In this document: piece after piece, positions 49,055 through 58,986 of the stretch
Numbering within the stretch: position 1 is the stretch's first letter
How the letters are laid out: the number at the start of each line of letters is the position of its first letter
Assembly (NCBI RefSeq): GCF_037042905.1
Contig: NC_087262.1
Coordinates: 23,908,501 to 23,972,500 of the forward strand
Source: Lytechinus pictus
Taxonomy: Eukaryota; Echinodermata; Echinoidea; Temnopleuroida; Toxopneustidae
Reading direction: 5' to 3'
DNA: 64,000 bases
The notes under the pieces: model-generated
Database searches by the model: none
What the model saw: the letters and a program-made list of their open reading frames with translations, nothing else
What the model was told of the DNA's origin: nothing
Translations under genes and position numbers: made by a program

Positions 49055-51887
49055 CTGTGAAGATAAAAAATTAGATATAATTATAAGCCAACTTCATTTA
49101 ACATTAACAAGAACACTTTTTTCAGGAGGCAAGAAAACAAAGTACATTCAATTACATACTTTCTCTCAAATTTAGAGCCTGATATTGATTTGATAAATGA
49201 ATTTTTAAACTGTACTGAACTTAAGTTCAATACATCAGGTTTTAACATTGGTAACGTCAAGAAATAATACTCAATTCATTTCAGTGGCTATTTTTCAATA
49301 AAAGATTTTTTTTTTGTTTTACCTTTGAGGCGAGTCGCAATGGTTTCCTGGGGTGCTTTGGTTGCAGCAGATGTGGATGGACTTGGCTTGGTTTCAGAGT
49401 CCTGGGCAAGACTGGTATCCTCTTTCTGATTTACAGGAGTCTTACTCGATGAGCCATCATTGGCTGCTGCTTCAGAGGCAGAATCATCTTTTGTGTCTTG
49501 CGACTTAGTCCTGTCAGAGTCATTAATACCTAATCCTACTGCTCCTATTTTCATATCAAAGCTTGGTTCTTTCCAGTCACCATCATCAAGGGATTCAGAA
49601 CTTCCTGGTTCATGTTTAATTACTACTAAGTCGCTGCTGTCCTTGACATCAATGGTCCCTGCATCTTTGGACGAGTTCCCTATCGAGTCCAACGTTCTTT
49701 GAAAGAGCATGTATGCCTCGGCAGCGCTATCATTTTGCAAAGTCTTACCCTGTGCAGTTTGAGCTAGCGACGAGCCAGTGGAACCAGTTTTGCATGTTTG
49801 TGGTTCGCTTGACACCAAGGCATTGTCATCTTTATCAGTGCCCTGTAACCTGTCTGTCACTGATGATGAGGAATCATCTGACTTAATTTGGGAATGAGGC
49901 ATCGGGTCAGTATGAAGCTTAGACTCATTGGTAAAGCCATTATGATGTTCTGCTGAAGACTGATCATCAACAGAATGAGGTCTATCATCACAACTCTGTT
50001 TTACATTTTCTCCTGGCAAGATTGGAGACTTCTGGCTGTTTAAACTGGCAAATCTGTCATCTTCCCCAACATTAGATCCCTCCACTTTATCATCACCACC
50101 AGAAACCTGACCTTCCTCCTTGAAAGAACTAATAGACTTCTCTAAATCATCTTCCGATTTCACAACTACTGGCTTTGATTCAGATACCTCATTAACGAGT
50201 GCGCTTGGTACATTGGGTTTCTCGTCTACAGTAGTCTCTGCTTTATCTAGCAATGTATGCACGTCTTTGTTGGCCTCTATGGGCTTGGGTATATTCGGAA
50301 TGTCAGTGGTCTCTGTAAGTCTCTGCTGGGACTGGCACACGTGGTTCCAGCCATCCCCTAGTCGGTGGAGGATCTCATTGATGATGACATCACAGTCACC
50401 TAGCAACTCGATGTCAAAGTTCAAGTGATGCAGTGGTTCCCTGTTTATCAGAATCTGAGGCACATCTTTTGGAAGCAGACCTGTTTGCAAAAATCAAAGG
50501 CACAAAGACCAGATGACATTATTAACTCAATGAATATTTAATGATGCAACAAAATTCATTATCATCTATATAGAGCGTTTTAGCCATACATTAAAAACAC
50601 TTATTTTTGGTCTTCATCAATTGGTTGTGCAGTATCAGAGCATATCCCTAGAATGACCGAAATTGCGAAGAGTATCCCATAGGCTCCTGTACAAAATTTG
50701 CTATTGAATATGAAAGCGTATTCAACAGTATAGTGTGCATGTGCGAAATATACAACGTGTACAACAATGAAAGTAATGCGGTGCGCAGCGTAAGAGCACA
50801 ACGACACTCAATGACGTCACAATGAACTACATGCAAGTCGCATCTACCAAATTTGATCTTATGAAGTGTTGCCATTTATGTGATAAGTGATATCATGACT
50901 TGTTTAATCAAATTTCTCCCTCTTTTTGATTGCTAGGGGTGGGATAGATGATGATCGTATTGGATGGCTTTCTTTCATGGAATACCAGAAACATTCCACT
51001 CGTTAGGGCCAATGTTCCACGAATCGCAGATGAGTGGAATATTTTCCCAAACTCTATATTTCTGGTATTCCATTCTGAGCCATCCAATATAATATAAATA
51101 TTCTTTGTACCATAAAGCAACTATCATTTTCTACTCTTGAGTATAATGACCACCTTGCAGAATGAATACAATCACTTTAACAAGTGGAATGCCTCTGGCG
51201 GTCTCACCTGCATCACGCGATTCAATATAGCAGCAGTGCTGACTTTGAAAACTAATATAACTCGCACAAGATGTTCATTGATACTTGGTTACTCTTATGT
51301 CCACGTTTTATGAACTAGACCAATACACTTACAGAGATATAATGGTAATTCAACAAATACCCCCAACATGGCCAAAGTTCATTGACCTTACATCAGGGCG
51401 CGACAAACCCGCTTGCCCGGGGCAAGTGAAAATGACGTGCGGGCAAGCATTTCTCAAAGTCAATTGCCCGATCGGGCAAGTGGTTGTTTTGAAAATGAAC
51501 AAGATAAATTGACAGTAAAGTTTAATAATTTTTTGATGAATTGCAATTATCGGCCAATTATCTCTCATACAATGTCATACCAGTCAAAAAACAGTGGAAA
51601 CATGTCATATCAGCGCTAATTTACCGACAAAAGGCGACAATTTATCACCAGCGGTCCCGTTCGATGGAGGCTGCCATCTTACTTTCTAAACTACAATGTG
51701 CGCATGCGCTACTAATCGACGAAGGAGCTAGCTGGGGAAACCCCTCTCTCCCCCTCTGAGCGCATGTACGGACGTACACGGGCGATCGAGCCAGCCGAGT
51801 CTCGAGCTAGATCGCACTGAATGCATGCAAGCTTCGGACTGACTCAGCCAGGACCAGACGTCCCGTATTTTAATCATTTCTAAAACA

Positions 51888-51919
<32 letters not shown>

Positions 51920-54900
51920 AGAAACACCAAATATCATTAGGATTTTTGTTATATGATTGGATTGTTTTTATTTGCTTGAAGTTTGAACTTTTACCTCTTT
52001 CTTTCTTTTCTATCCTTCTATCTTTCCTTCTTGCCCTTTTTTGTTACATATCTATTTTTATTTCCTGATCTTTTCTCTCTCTCTCTCTCTGTTTATTTTC
52101 TTTCTGTTAATTGCCTTCTTTATTACATTTCCTTTTTTTTATTCCTTCGTTCCGTCTCCCTTCCACTCGTTTTTATTTTCGTTCTATCTCTCCTTCCATT
52201 ATTTTCTTTTTTTTCATTCTGGCCTCCCTTCATTCTTTCCTCCCTCTCTTTCCTCCTTTCTTTCTTTCATTATTTATTTCATTTTGTCCTTATTCTTTTC
52301 CCTTATACTTTCTTTCCCTTTCTTCCTTCCTTCCTGTTTTCTTCTTTCTTTCCAAGAATGAAGGCCAGAACAACTTGAACAAGAGTCAAGAAAAAGAAAT
52401 GCCAAGGGCAGCGCCAGTAAATCAAGTTCAGCCAGGACAGAAAAGAATAATTAAGAGCAAAAGAATTTTTGAAAAAAAATCGGGCAAGCAGTTTTTTCTA
52501 TCGGGCAAGCAAATTTTTTTGTCACTTGCCCGACAAGTAGAGGCCTGCCTTACATGACCTTTGACCTTGAACATGTGACCTAAAACTCGCACAGGATGTT
52601 CAGTGATACTTGATTACTCTTATGTCCAAGTTTCATAAGTCAGATCCATAAACTTTCAAAGTTATGATGGTAATTCAACAGATACCCCCATTATGGCCAA
52701 AGTTCATTGACCTTTGACCTTGGTCATGTGACCTGAAATGTGCACAGGATGTTCAGTGATACTTGATTACTCTTATGTCCAAGTTTTATGAACTAGACCA
52801 ATATACTATCAAAGTTATGATGGTAATTCAACAACTACCCCCAATTTGGCCAAAGTTCATTGACCCTAAATGACCTTTGACCTTGGTCATGTGACGTGAA
52901 ACTCATGCAGGATGTTCAGTGATACTTGATTAACCTTATGTCCAAGTTTCATGAACTAGGTCCATATATTTTCTAAGTTATGATGACATTTCAAAAACTT
53001 AACCTTAGGTTAAGATTTTGATATTGATTCCCCAACATGAAGTTCATTGACCCTAAATGACCTTTGACCTTGGTCATGTGACATGAAACTCAGGAAGGAT
53101 GTTCAGTAATACTTGATTAACCTTATGGCCAAGTTTCATGAACTAGGTCCATATAATTTCTAAGTTATGCTGTCATTTCAAAAACTTAACCTTCAGTTAA
53201 GATTTGGTGTTGACGCCGCCGCCGCCATCGGAAAAGCGGCGCCTATAGTCTCACTCTGCTATGCAGGCGAGACAAAAATTGTATTATTTTTTCCATCACA
53301 CAACTTGTTTGGAAATTTTGACAATAGCTCATATCTGAGAATACCTGTACGTAATTGTACAAAAATTGTTATTTGGTTCTTTTAGAAAATTAGGAAAATC
53401 TGAGCAATTCACAAATTCTGTATCATCATTCTGTCACAAGAAATGGGGAAAAAACTAATTTGTATTATCAATTGGTCAGAAAGTCTATTGTGTTATCAGG
53501 ATAAACCATTCATAGTTTACTCATCAAATCATATCCTTACAGTTTCAATAATATATGTGTAATCACAACTTTACCAAATCTATCTGTAAAGAAACATAAA
53601 CTCACTTGGGATAGTTGCAACAGGTCTGACTTTCAGAGAAGACCCCATGACGATAAGCAGATCCGCTGCTTCTTTGTCATCATTTAGCTTGTCATAGAAG
53701 TGGTTTGGAAGACCCTCACCAAAGAAAACTATATCTGGCTTCAGTACGGCCATCTCTGGGCTATCTGGACCACACTGGGGACAAACAGGAACAACCTAGG
53801 AAGACATGGAAATCAAAAAAGAAAAGTTAGTCTAAGAATATAGGACTAAACACGACCTAAGTATAACAATCACTGAGGTATCTGGGACAAACAGGAACAA
53901 CAAAGGAAAACAGAGATATGAATGGGAAGAGTTACTCTAAGAATTTCGGACTATAAATGGCCTAATATCCATATCTGAGGTATCTGTGCCATGTTGGAAA
54001 CAGACGGAACAACCTAGTGAGACATAGATACAGGAATTGGAAAGAGTCAGTGTAAGAATACAGGACTATATTTCCGGGGTATCTAAGCCACAGTGAAGGT
54101 ATACAATAACAACTTACATAGAGATAAGATTGAAAAGAATAAGTAGATAGATAAGGAGTACTATACCTAGCTTGAGAAATACTTTGGGTTGAGCCATTCC
54201 TAATGTAAAATCACAATATCCTGAATAGGAACCTGCTTGATTACTCTTTACTGACCTGGTGGGTGTTTCATAAAGCTGTTCGTAAGTTAAGAGCGACTTT
54301 AAGAATGACTGGTGATCCTTTCTTGTGGTAAATGGTAAATTCATTGGCGATGGTTTAGCGTGTAAGACAGGTTCACCAGTCGTTCTTAAAGTCGCTCTTA
54401 ACTTACGAACAGCTTTATGAAACGGCCCCCTCTTAGGGTAAGGAATACAAGTTGGGTAAAGGTTGTACATGATGACCCTAACTCACCTGGTTAAAGACAT
54501 CTTCTCTGATAGCATCTGAGTCCACAAGAAGACCACAACGGGTACATGTCGCAGTGGCAAAGGATCCTGTATAAAGAAGCCAAAAGAGAATGTAATGATT
54601 GACTATTACTGCAAACCAGTTAGATTCTCCTTCTCACCCACTGTTGAAATAAATGCCTGAACTATTGTCAGGTCAAAATGACAGCTTCATTACATTTTTG
54701 TGAAACTATTTTTTTTCAAATGTTAATCATATTCCTTATTACATATATGTAAAATATGAAATCATGAAATATTTTCCTCCAATAATGGCACGCTTTGTTC
54801 GATTCTAATTTATTGTTAATTTGTTGGAAGAGTTTCTACAGTACCAAAACAACAAAAATTGAATCAGTTGATATTTAAAAAATGAATACATAAAGTGTGA

Positions 54901-57900
54901 CATCCTCTGCTTCCTCATTTCCATACAGCAAAAAAAGTATATATAAATGTTTTTTGTTAATAAACAATATTTATAATAAACCAAGAAATAAATGAAAAGA
55001 AAAAAATTAAAAGAAATAAAAAATTTATTTTACCTCTGCTTTTGATGAAATGTTCAGTGTCATGCATGTTTGAATTTTTTTACTTAAAAAAAAATTCATA
55101 TCCACTTCTTCTTGGGGTGGATTTGGCAATAAATGATGATAAGGATGAACTTACCATGACACTGTATAACTCTTGTGATCCCTGCACACTGTTCTAATGT
55201 ATCTATGTTCTGTGTGTAGTTTCTGAGCAGTTTATCATGCTGCTCTAGCTGAGAGATGAACTTGTGACTCGGTGAGGGCTTGAACTGCCCTGGGAAAAGC
55301 TCCTGGAGGGGATGAAATATGTTTTACAAAGTTTAGATCGCCACAAATTAATTGTTCATTTGGATTTAATTCAAATAAATTTCTTCAAATGCTGCTTTAG
55401 AGGTGTTGTGGCTCAGTGGACAAGTCTCCATACTTTGCACCACAAGGTTCGGGGTTCAAATCTCCACCCAGGTGTAGTAAATGGGTACCCGGTAGGAAGG
55501 AATTCCTTGAATGCTTGAGCGTCTGATCAGGGTAGCCGTGCTAAAGCTAGGGTAATAGTATGCAGCACTTAGAAATATTTGTAAAGCGGTATAATACATG
55601 TATATATGTTAAGTAGTGTGAATTTTACATCAGATTCTCAAAAACCCTTATATATAAATTTCTTATCAAGATACATATTAGAATCATCAGTAATCACTTA
55701 CTTTACAAAATTCAATATGTATCCACAAACTTTTCAAATATCACATTTATTCCTACACTTAAAGAAGATACCAAGATTGTCAATCACTAGCATAAACCTT
55801 TCTGAATCTAAATAGCATGTGACATTTGTGAAGCTTATTGGTGTTTACTTGAGAAAGCCAGACTTGCCCAATCGCGACACGTCTCAGTACAGTTTTCCCC
55901 AGAAACCATTATACATCTAGGCCAGGTTAGGGGTTCTCAAACTACGGCCCGCGGGCCGGATCCGGCCCGCGAGACTCTGCTGGTTTTTTGTAATCACTTT
56001 TAAGTCACAATATGAAACATAGCTCGATATGATTACATTGTGTATGTAATAAAAGTAATGACAGTCAAATTAATTTGACTTTAAACAAAGATTAGTGGAG
56101 TCTTTTCTGTCTGTTCTACATTCTTATTAGATGACCAGCGCGACGCTACATTGAAAAAAGTAGTTTCACGTCAAACGTCGGATAAAACGTTGCATTTGAA
56201 AACATGTGCACATACATTCCAACATGCGATCAATTTGGTTAAAACGTAAACTTATATAATTGCTGGTTCAGTTCTGCGGATTTTCTCAGGGGTACATTAG
56301 TCATCATTAATTGTTAGCCAGGTATAGTTGGCAGCAAATTCTGCAAAGAAAAGAAAGGTGGATGCTGAAAATCGTGTTTTCCATGAAGAATGGACAGACA
56401 AGTATGCATTCATTTTGCCGCAATCGAGCACAAGGCCAATGTGTTGGCCAATCTACTTTGACTACAAAAAATATTGATAGGCCTACTACAAAACATTATG
56501 TCTCTTAAATTCCAGGTCTGTGTTAAAATTGACATAGGTACAATCTACATTCCTTTTAACAAAGTACAACAATCTTGTTGTCTATACTATTATTCTTCGT
56601 CATGTCTTTGTTTTCTTTTTAGATTTTAGTATCGTCCCGTATCTCTGTCATCTTTTTATCATTTCTCGCTATTACTCACCATCTTATTATTATTTCCAAT
56701 ATTCTATTTTAACTTATTGTATTTACACTTGCGAATGAGTCCCATTTTTAAAATGTTTAATATACTATCTTAGGGGATCCACGCTCTACAAGCAATGCTT
56801 TTTAGAAGATCCCCTCATTTCCATATCAGATTCTGTTTAACCTATTTTACAAATGTTTTGGAACTTGTAATTGATTTGTAATTATTGTTATCATATTTCA
56901 TTTGTATTTGTTTATATTTATAATGTATGTTTGATTTGTATTTGCTTATAATGTTGATCATGGAAATGGAAAATAAAACTTGAACTTGAACTATTGACTC
57001 TCGCTGTATTTTGAAATCTTTTCTAAATTTGCCTGTGTTCCATGAAACTGTAATAAATTTTGATTAAATTCTCCTAAAATAAGGGCCAGATTGCACTAGA
57101 GGGCATCTAAGACCCCGGCCGCAAGGGTCTTCACGCTTCGCGCACATTTTTTTTTCTCTAAGTATCCACTTCACCCTGGCCCTTTAAGGTTTATTTCGAG
57201 TCTCATCTGGCCCTTCAAAGAAAAAGTTTGAGAACCCCTGATCTAGGCAGTTTAAAATTAGACTTTAAATGAAACTGGACAAGAACAGCTTCCTTTGACT
57301 ATGTACTGATAATTCGATCTATGGCCTGCCAACAGAAGTAAAATTGTTCTATTTACTCAATCCATCCTCCATGCTTGCGTTTTCTTAGAAAATCTAGAAC
57401 ATGAGATTTTTAAAATTTAAACAAATTAAAATGAAGTTGCTGTGGTATAGTGTTTCATTCACTTCATTCCCGATCGCAAGGTTGTGGGTTCAAATCCTCA
57501 TGAAGTGCTTCTGAGCTCCATACCTTGGCAAACTTGTAGAATGGTCTGGGGTCTTTGCGGAAGTAGCTGATTTCAAACATGGCTTGTGGGTCGGGCAGGT
57601 CTGGAAAGTCCACTGCCAGACGAGCATACACTCCGTCTCTGGATCTGAAGTCTGGAATCCCACAGGACACAGACACCTGAATATGAATAAGAAATATAAA
57701 CATTCACACGCACATGTGTACAGGCAGAGCAAAAACTTGTTTTTTGCTTTAATGCAGTGAAGAAATCAGCACAGAGCACAGGACATGTAAAGCAGCAGTA
57801 ATCCTGCTTTGCAATCTGGTATTGTTCCAGACTTTGGAAGTGGTCAGACTAAATCTTACACCTGGCAAGAATACCATGCTTATTTTGCTTTTTCTCAGCA

Positions 57901-58986
57901 ACTATACACTTTTTCCATAATCATTTGGCAGATATTTTCACTTACACATACAAAATCACTTGTGTGGTCTGTTTATTGCATTCTGATCAAACTAATTTTG
58001 AGATTGTTTCCACAGCTCTTGAAATGCCACTAATAGCATTTTTGTTTAAAATAGAATAAGATATCAAGATCTTTCAAAAGAGAGAAAAAAACTAATACAC
58101 TCACTCCTGCACCAGTTAAGACCAGTATATTTTTGCAGCTATTCAGGAGTTGGATGGCATCATCGAAAGTGTTGTACTGCTCCAGCTTCTGTCTTGGGGG
58201 CGGTTCGTCGATGGAGCGGAGGTACTCTGCAATGATGGACCACATCTCAAACTCATCCATGTCATCTGGAATAGTCATTCCTGATGGAATGATCCTCATT
58301 AAGATAGATCTTGGATTGGTACCAGACATCATCTGCTTCTGCAGCCAACCCATTGGACCTGGGGGGTGTAACATAAATGGATATCTATGATTAATTTTAA
58401 TTTAATTGTATTTTTTGTACAAGTATTGCCAAACATACAGTCATGCTTCATTGTATAATTGATTGTAACCTTTATGTTGCAGGGCCCTGAAGCGACAAGA
58501 TATTGTCCGGCAATTATGCATAGATGCGCAAGGTTTGAAGTTGATCCCTTGAGTGAAAGTTTATCGAGAGAGCAAGATATTTTCAGGTATATAATGACGT
58601 CTGTGACCTGTTTATACACCAAACATTCCTATATATGCCTATTCGAAACAAGTTTTAAGTTAATCCATCCAATTGTAATTATCACAAGAACAATAACAGG
58701 ACGGACAGGTGACCTGAAAACATTATGCCTCCAAAACAACTACCAACAGTGGGGACAGACATTCAAATTTGTCAAGCAATCCATTATGTAGTACCTGCAA
58801 GACTATCTGGCTGTATATCCCCCAGTCCCATGTCGAGGCTGTCCGTTATACTGCCCTCGCTTGATGAATCTGCACCAGGCTGATGTCCGCTGCTACTGGA
58901 ACCAGATGATTCACTTGAAGATGCCTGGGAACCCCAGCTTGGTGGGAGACCATCCAGGACTTCATCATCACCATGTTCTTCCTCTC
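48624..58986 (-). CDS. SIRT1: SIRT1, NAD-dependent protein deacetylase, 5'-partial, 8 exons visible
   Basis: Nuclear class I sirtuin; removes acetyl groups from lysines of histones and transcription regulators using NAD+. Exons (minus): 58795-58986, 58105-58358, 57524-57676, 55155-55302, 54487-54566, 53606-53795, 49323-50480, 48624-49054. They give 868 visible residues ending at TGA-free TAG 48624. Numbering from the first visible codon: acidic N-terminal region (1–65), the SIRT1-specific helical segment [20 protein letters not shown]-site [18 protein letters not shown] (145–162), TQNIDTLE, catalytic His249 in QCHG, zinc ligands Cys257/260 and Cys281/284, [25 protein letters not shown], and the C-terminal activating segment [17 protein letters not shown] (about 729–745). 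This last segment and the N-terminal helix separate SIRT1 from other sirtuins. The 1,158-base seventh exon is mostly acidic, Ser-rich and disordered. The initiator Met and extreme N-terminus are missing. Confidence 0.96.
49323..50480 (-). CDS. SIRT1: SIRT1 visible exon 7 (end of catalytic core plus long disordered region)
   Basis: Starts [38 protein letters not shown], completing the sirtuin fold. About 300 acidic, Ser/Thr/Lys-rich residues without a fold follow. They include VVVKSEDD and VVIKHEP, which fit the SUMO-acceptor pattern hydrophobic-K-x-E. Acceptor AACAG; donor GTAAAAC is followed by a poly-A stretch. Reading through gives a spurious stop soon after, so the splice is needed to reach the C-terminal exon. 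Confidence 0.95.
50945..51100. repeat. Foldback repeat in SIRT1 intron
   Basis: ATTGGATGGCT…ATGGAATACCAGAAA faces TTTCTGGTATTCCATTCTGA…GCCATCCAAT, with ACATTCCACTCGT/ATGAGTGGAATAT pairing inside. About 150 bases. Confidence 0.82.
51394..52547. mobile_element. hAT-like element inserted in the SIRT1-intron tandem repeat
   Basis: Begins CAGGGCGCGACAAACCCGC and ends GTAGAGGCCTG, flanked by a perfect CCTTACAT on each side (51386–51393, 52548–52555). GGGCAAGTG/CACTTGCCCG and CGGGCAAGC blocks recur near both ends. The centre holds a poly-T run (51890–51910) and a pyrimidine (CTTT)n microsatellite (51980–52355). No transposase. The open frames here are microsatellite artefacts. Confidence 0.82.
51980..52355. 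repeat. Pyrimidine-rich (CTTT/CCTT)n microsatellite
   Basis: Strongly C/T-biased on the plus strand. It produces several overlapping Phe/Ser/Leu open frames that are not genes. Confidence 0.93.
53606..53795 (-). CDS. SIRT1: SIRT1 visible exon 6 (second zinc Cys pair, NAD pocket)
   Basis: [40 protein letters not shown] and [18 protein letters not shown]. Acceptor TTCCTAG, donor GTGAG. The 5' edge of this exon is echoed by degenerate tandem copies in the adjoining intron. Confidence 0.96.
53740..54115 (-). repeat. Degenerate tandem duplication of the SIRT1 exon-6 edge and adjacent intron
   Basis: The acceptor, first ~30 coding bases of exon 6 and the upstream intron (landmark CTAAGAATATAGGACTA at 53832) recur as decayed copies with the landmark at 53937 and 54052. 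Copies carry ACAAACAGGAACAACAAAGG and AGACGGAACAACCTAGTGAG in place of the true ACAAACAGGAACAACCTAGG. The third keeps a CTAG acceptor followed by GTTGTTCC. Confidence 0.8.
54258..54431. mobile_element. Palindromic MITE, TTTCATAAAGCTG family, copy 2
   Basis: GGTGTTTCATAAAGCTGTTC…AAGTTAAGAGCGACTTTAAG faces its inverted copy ending AACAGCTTTATGAAACGGCC. It lies about 55 bases from SIRT1 exon 5. Same family as 46466. Confidence 0.87.
54487..54566 (-). CDS. SIRT1: SIRT1 visible exon 5 (first zinc Cys pair)
   Basis: [20 protein letters not shown] then REDVFNQ; the CTRC pair provides two zinc ligands. Acceptor TATACAG, donor GTGAG. Confidence 0.95.
55155..55302 (-). CDS. SIRT1: SIRT1 visible exon 4 (catalytic His)
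   Basis: [40 protein letters not shown] and VIQCH(G) with the catalytic histidine. Acceptor CCCTCCAG, donor GTAAG. Confidence 0.97.
55394..55600 (+). mobile_element. tRNA-derived SINE, second family, with head
   Basis: tRNA-like head (A-box-like TGTGGCTCAGTGG, B-box-like GGGGTTCAAATCT), then CACCCAGGTGTAGTAAATGG, ACCCGGTAGGAAGGAATTCC, TTGAATGCTTGAGCG, GCTAAAGCTAGGGTAATAGT and a GTAAAGCGGTATAATAC tail. Same family as the truncated copy at 15190. SIRT1 intron, antisense to the gene. Confidence 0.8.
56349..56478 (+). pseudogene. hAT transposase N-terminal remnant (GTF2IRD2-like)
   Basis: The plus strand reads [20 protein letters not shown] then [20 protein letters not shown] and KY before a stop. 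The pattern of a Lys/Arg start, ENRVF..EWTDKY.F and a Cys-containing segment resembles the zinc-finger region of the hAT transposases domesticated in GTF2IRD2-type proteins. Only about 43 codons survive. Confidence 0.7.
56840..57000 (+). repeat. LINE 3'-tail remnant nested in the hAT element
   Basis: AT-rich stretch with TTTGTATTTG repeats, then CATGGAAATGGAAAATAAAA and CTTGAACTTGAACTA, a polyadenylation-signal plus short-repeat end typical of non-LTR elements. Confidence 0.5.
57432..57505 (+). repeat. tRNA-like head fragment beside a SIRT1 donor site
   Basis: A-box-like TGTGGTATAGTG and B-box-like GGGTTCAAATCC at tRNA-like spacing, with no SINE body. It ends about 20 bases from the donor of SIRT1 visible exon 3. 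Likely a truncated SINE rather than a functional tRNA. Confidence 0.5.
57524..57676 (-). CDS. SIRT1: SIRT1 visible exon 3 (catalytic core)
   Basis: [35 protein letters not shown] and [14 protein letters not shown]; 51 whole codons, near-identical to vertebrate SIRT1. Acceptor ATATTCAG, donor GTATGG. A tRNA-like head lies about 20 bases past the donor. Confidence 0.97.
58105..58358 (-). CDS. SIRT1: SIRT1 visible exon 2 (N-terminal helices and NAD-site start)
   Basis: [20 protein letters not shown] through the variable [15 protein letters not shown] to ILVLTGAG, the start of the Rossmann NAD-binding motif. Acceptor CCCCCCAG, donor GTGAG. Confidence 0.96.
58795..58986 (-). CDS. SIRT1: SIRT1 visible exon 1 (acidic N-terminal region)
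   Basis: Codes [40 protein letters not shown] and on to DSLA: acidic and Ser-rich like the vertebrate N-terminal region. Enters in phase 1 after TTTTTGTAG, so at least one upstream coding exon must exist. Donor GTACT. Confidence 0.85.

Larger units (their letters stand above)
51255..53275. repeat. Tandem TGACCTTTGACCTTGG repeat with terminal hairpin
   Basis: Degenerate units of 153–187 bases, each with GGATGTTCAGTGATACTTGA, TTATGTCCAAGTTTCATGAA and GACCTTTGACCTTGGTCATG. Unit landmarks are at 52594, 52747, 52910 and 53097, plus one at about 51268 to the left of an inserted hAT element. The array ends GACGCCGCCGCCGCC, then GTCTCACTCTGC…GGCGAGAC, which can form a hairpin. It lies in the SIRT1 intron before exon 7. 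A dispersed repeat; class uncertain. Confidence 0.8.
55923..57240. mobile_element. hAT element (Charlie-like termini) with 8-base target duplication
   Basis: Ends CAGGTTAGGGGTTCTCAAAC and GTTTGAGAACCCCTG (complement CAGGGGTTCTCAAAC; the left end has a 5-base insertion), flanked by a perfect ATCTAGGC on each side (55915–55922, 57241–57248). GGCCCGCGGGCC-type blocks follow the left end, as in Charlie-type hATs. It contains a transposase remnant and a nested LINE-like 3' tail. SIRT1 intron between visible exons 3 and 4. Confidence 0.9.

Noticed and set aside
51983..52557. Phe/Ser/Leu-rich frames of 106–148 residues that look like membrane proteins
   Set aside because: They derive from a CTTT/CCTT microsatellite inside a hAT element; all three frames are open for the same reason.
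52590..53260. CRISPR-like direct repeats
   Set aside because: Units are 150–190 bases, contiguous and diverged, with no short repeat/unique spacer pattern, in a eukaryotic intron.
56311..56508. 65-residue open frame starting MLARYSWQQ
   Set aside because: Out of frame with the transposase remnant that explains the same bases.
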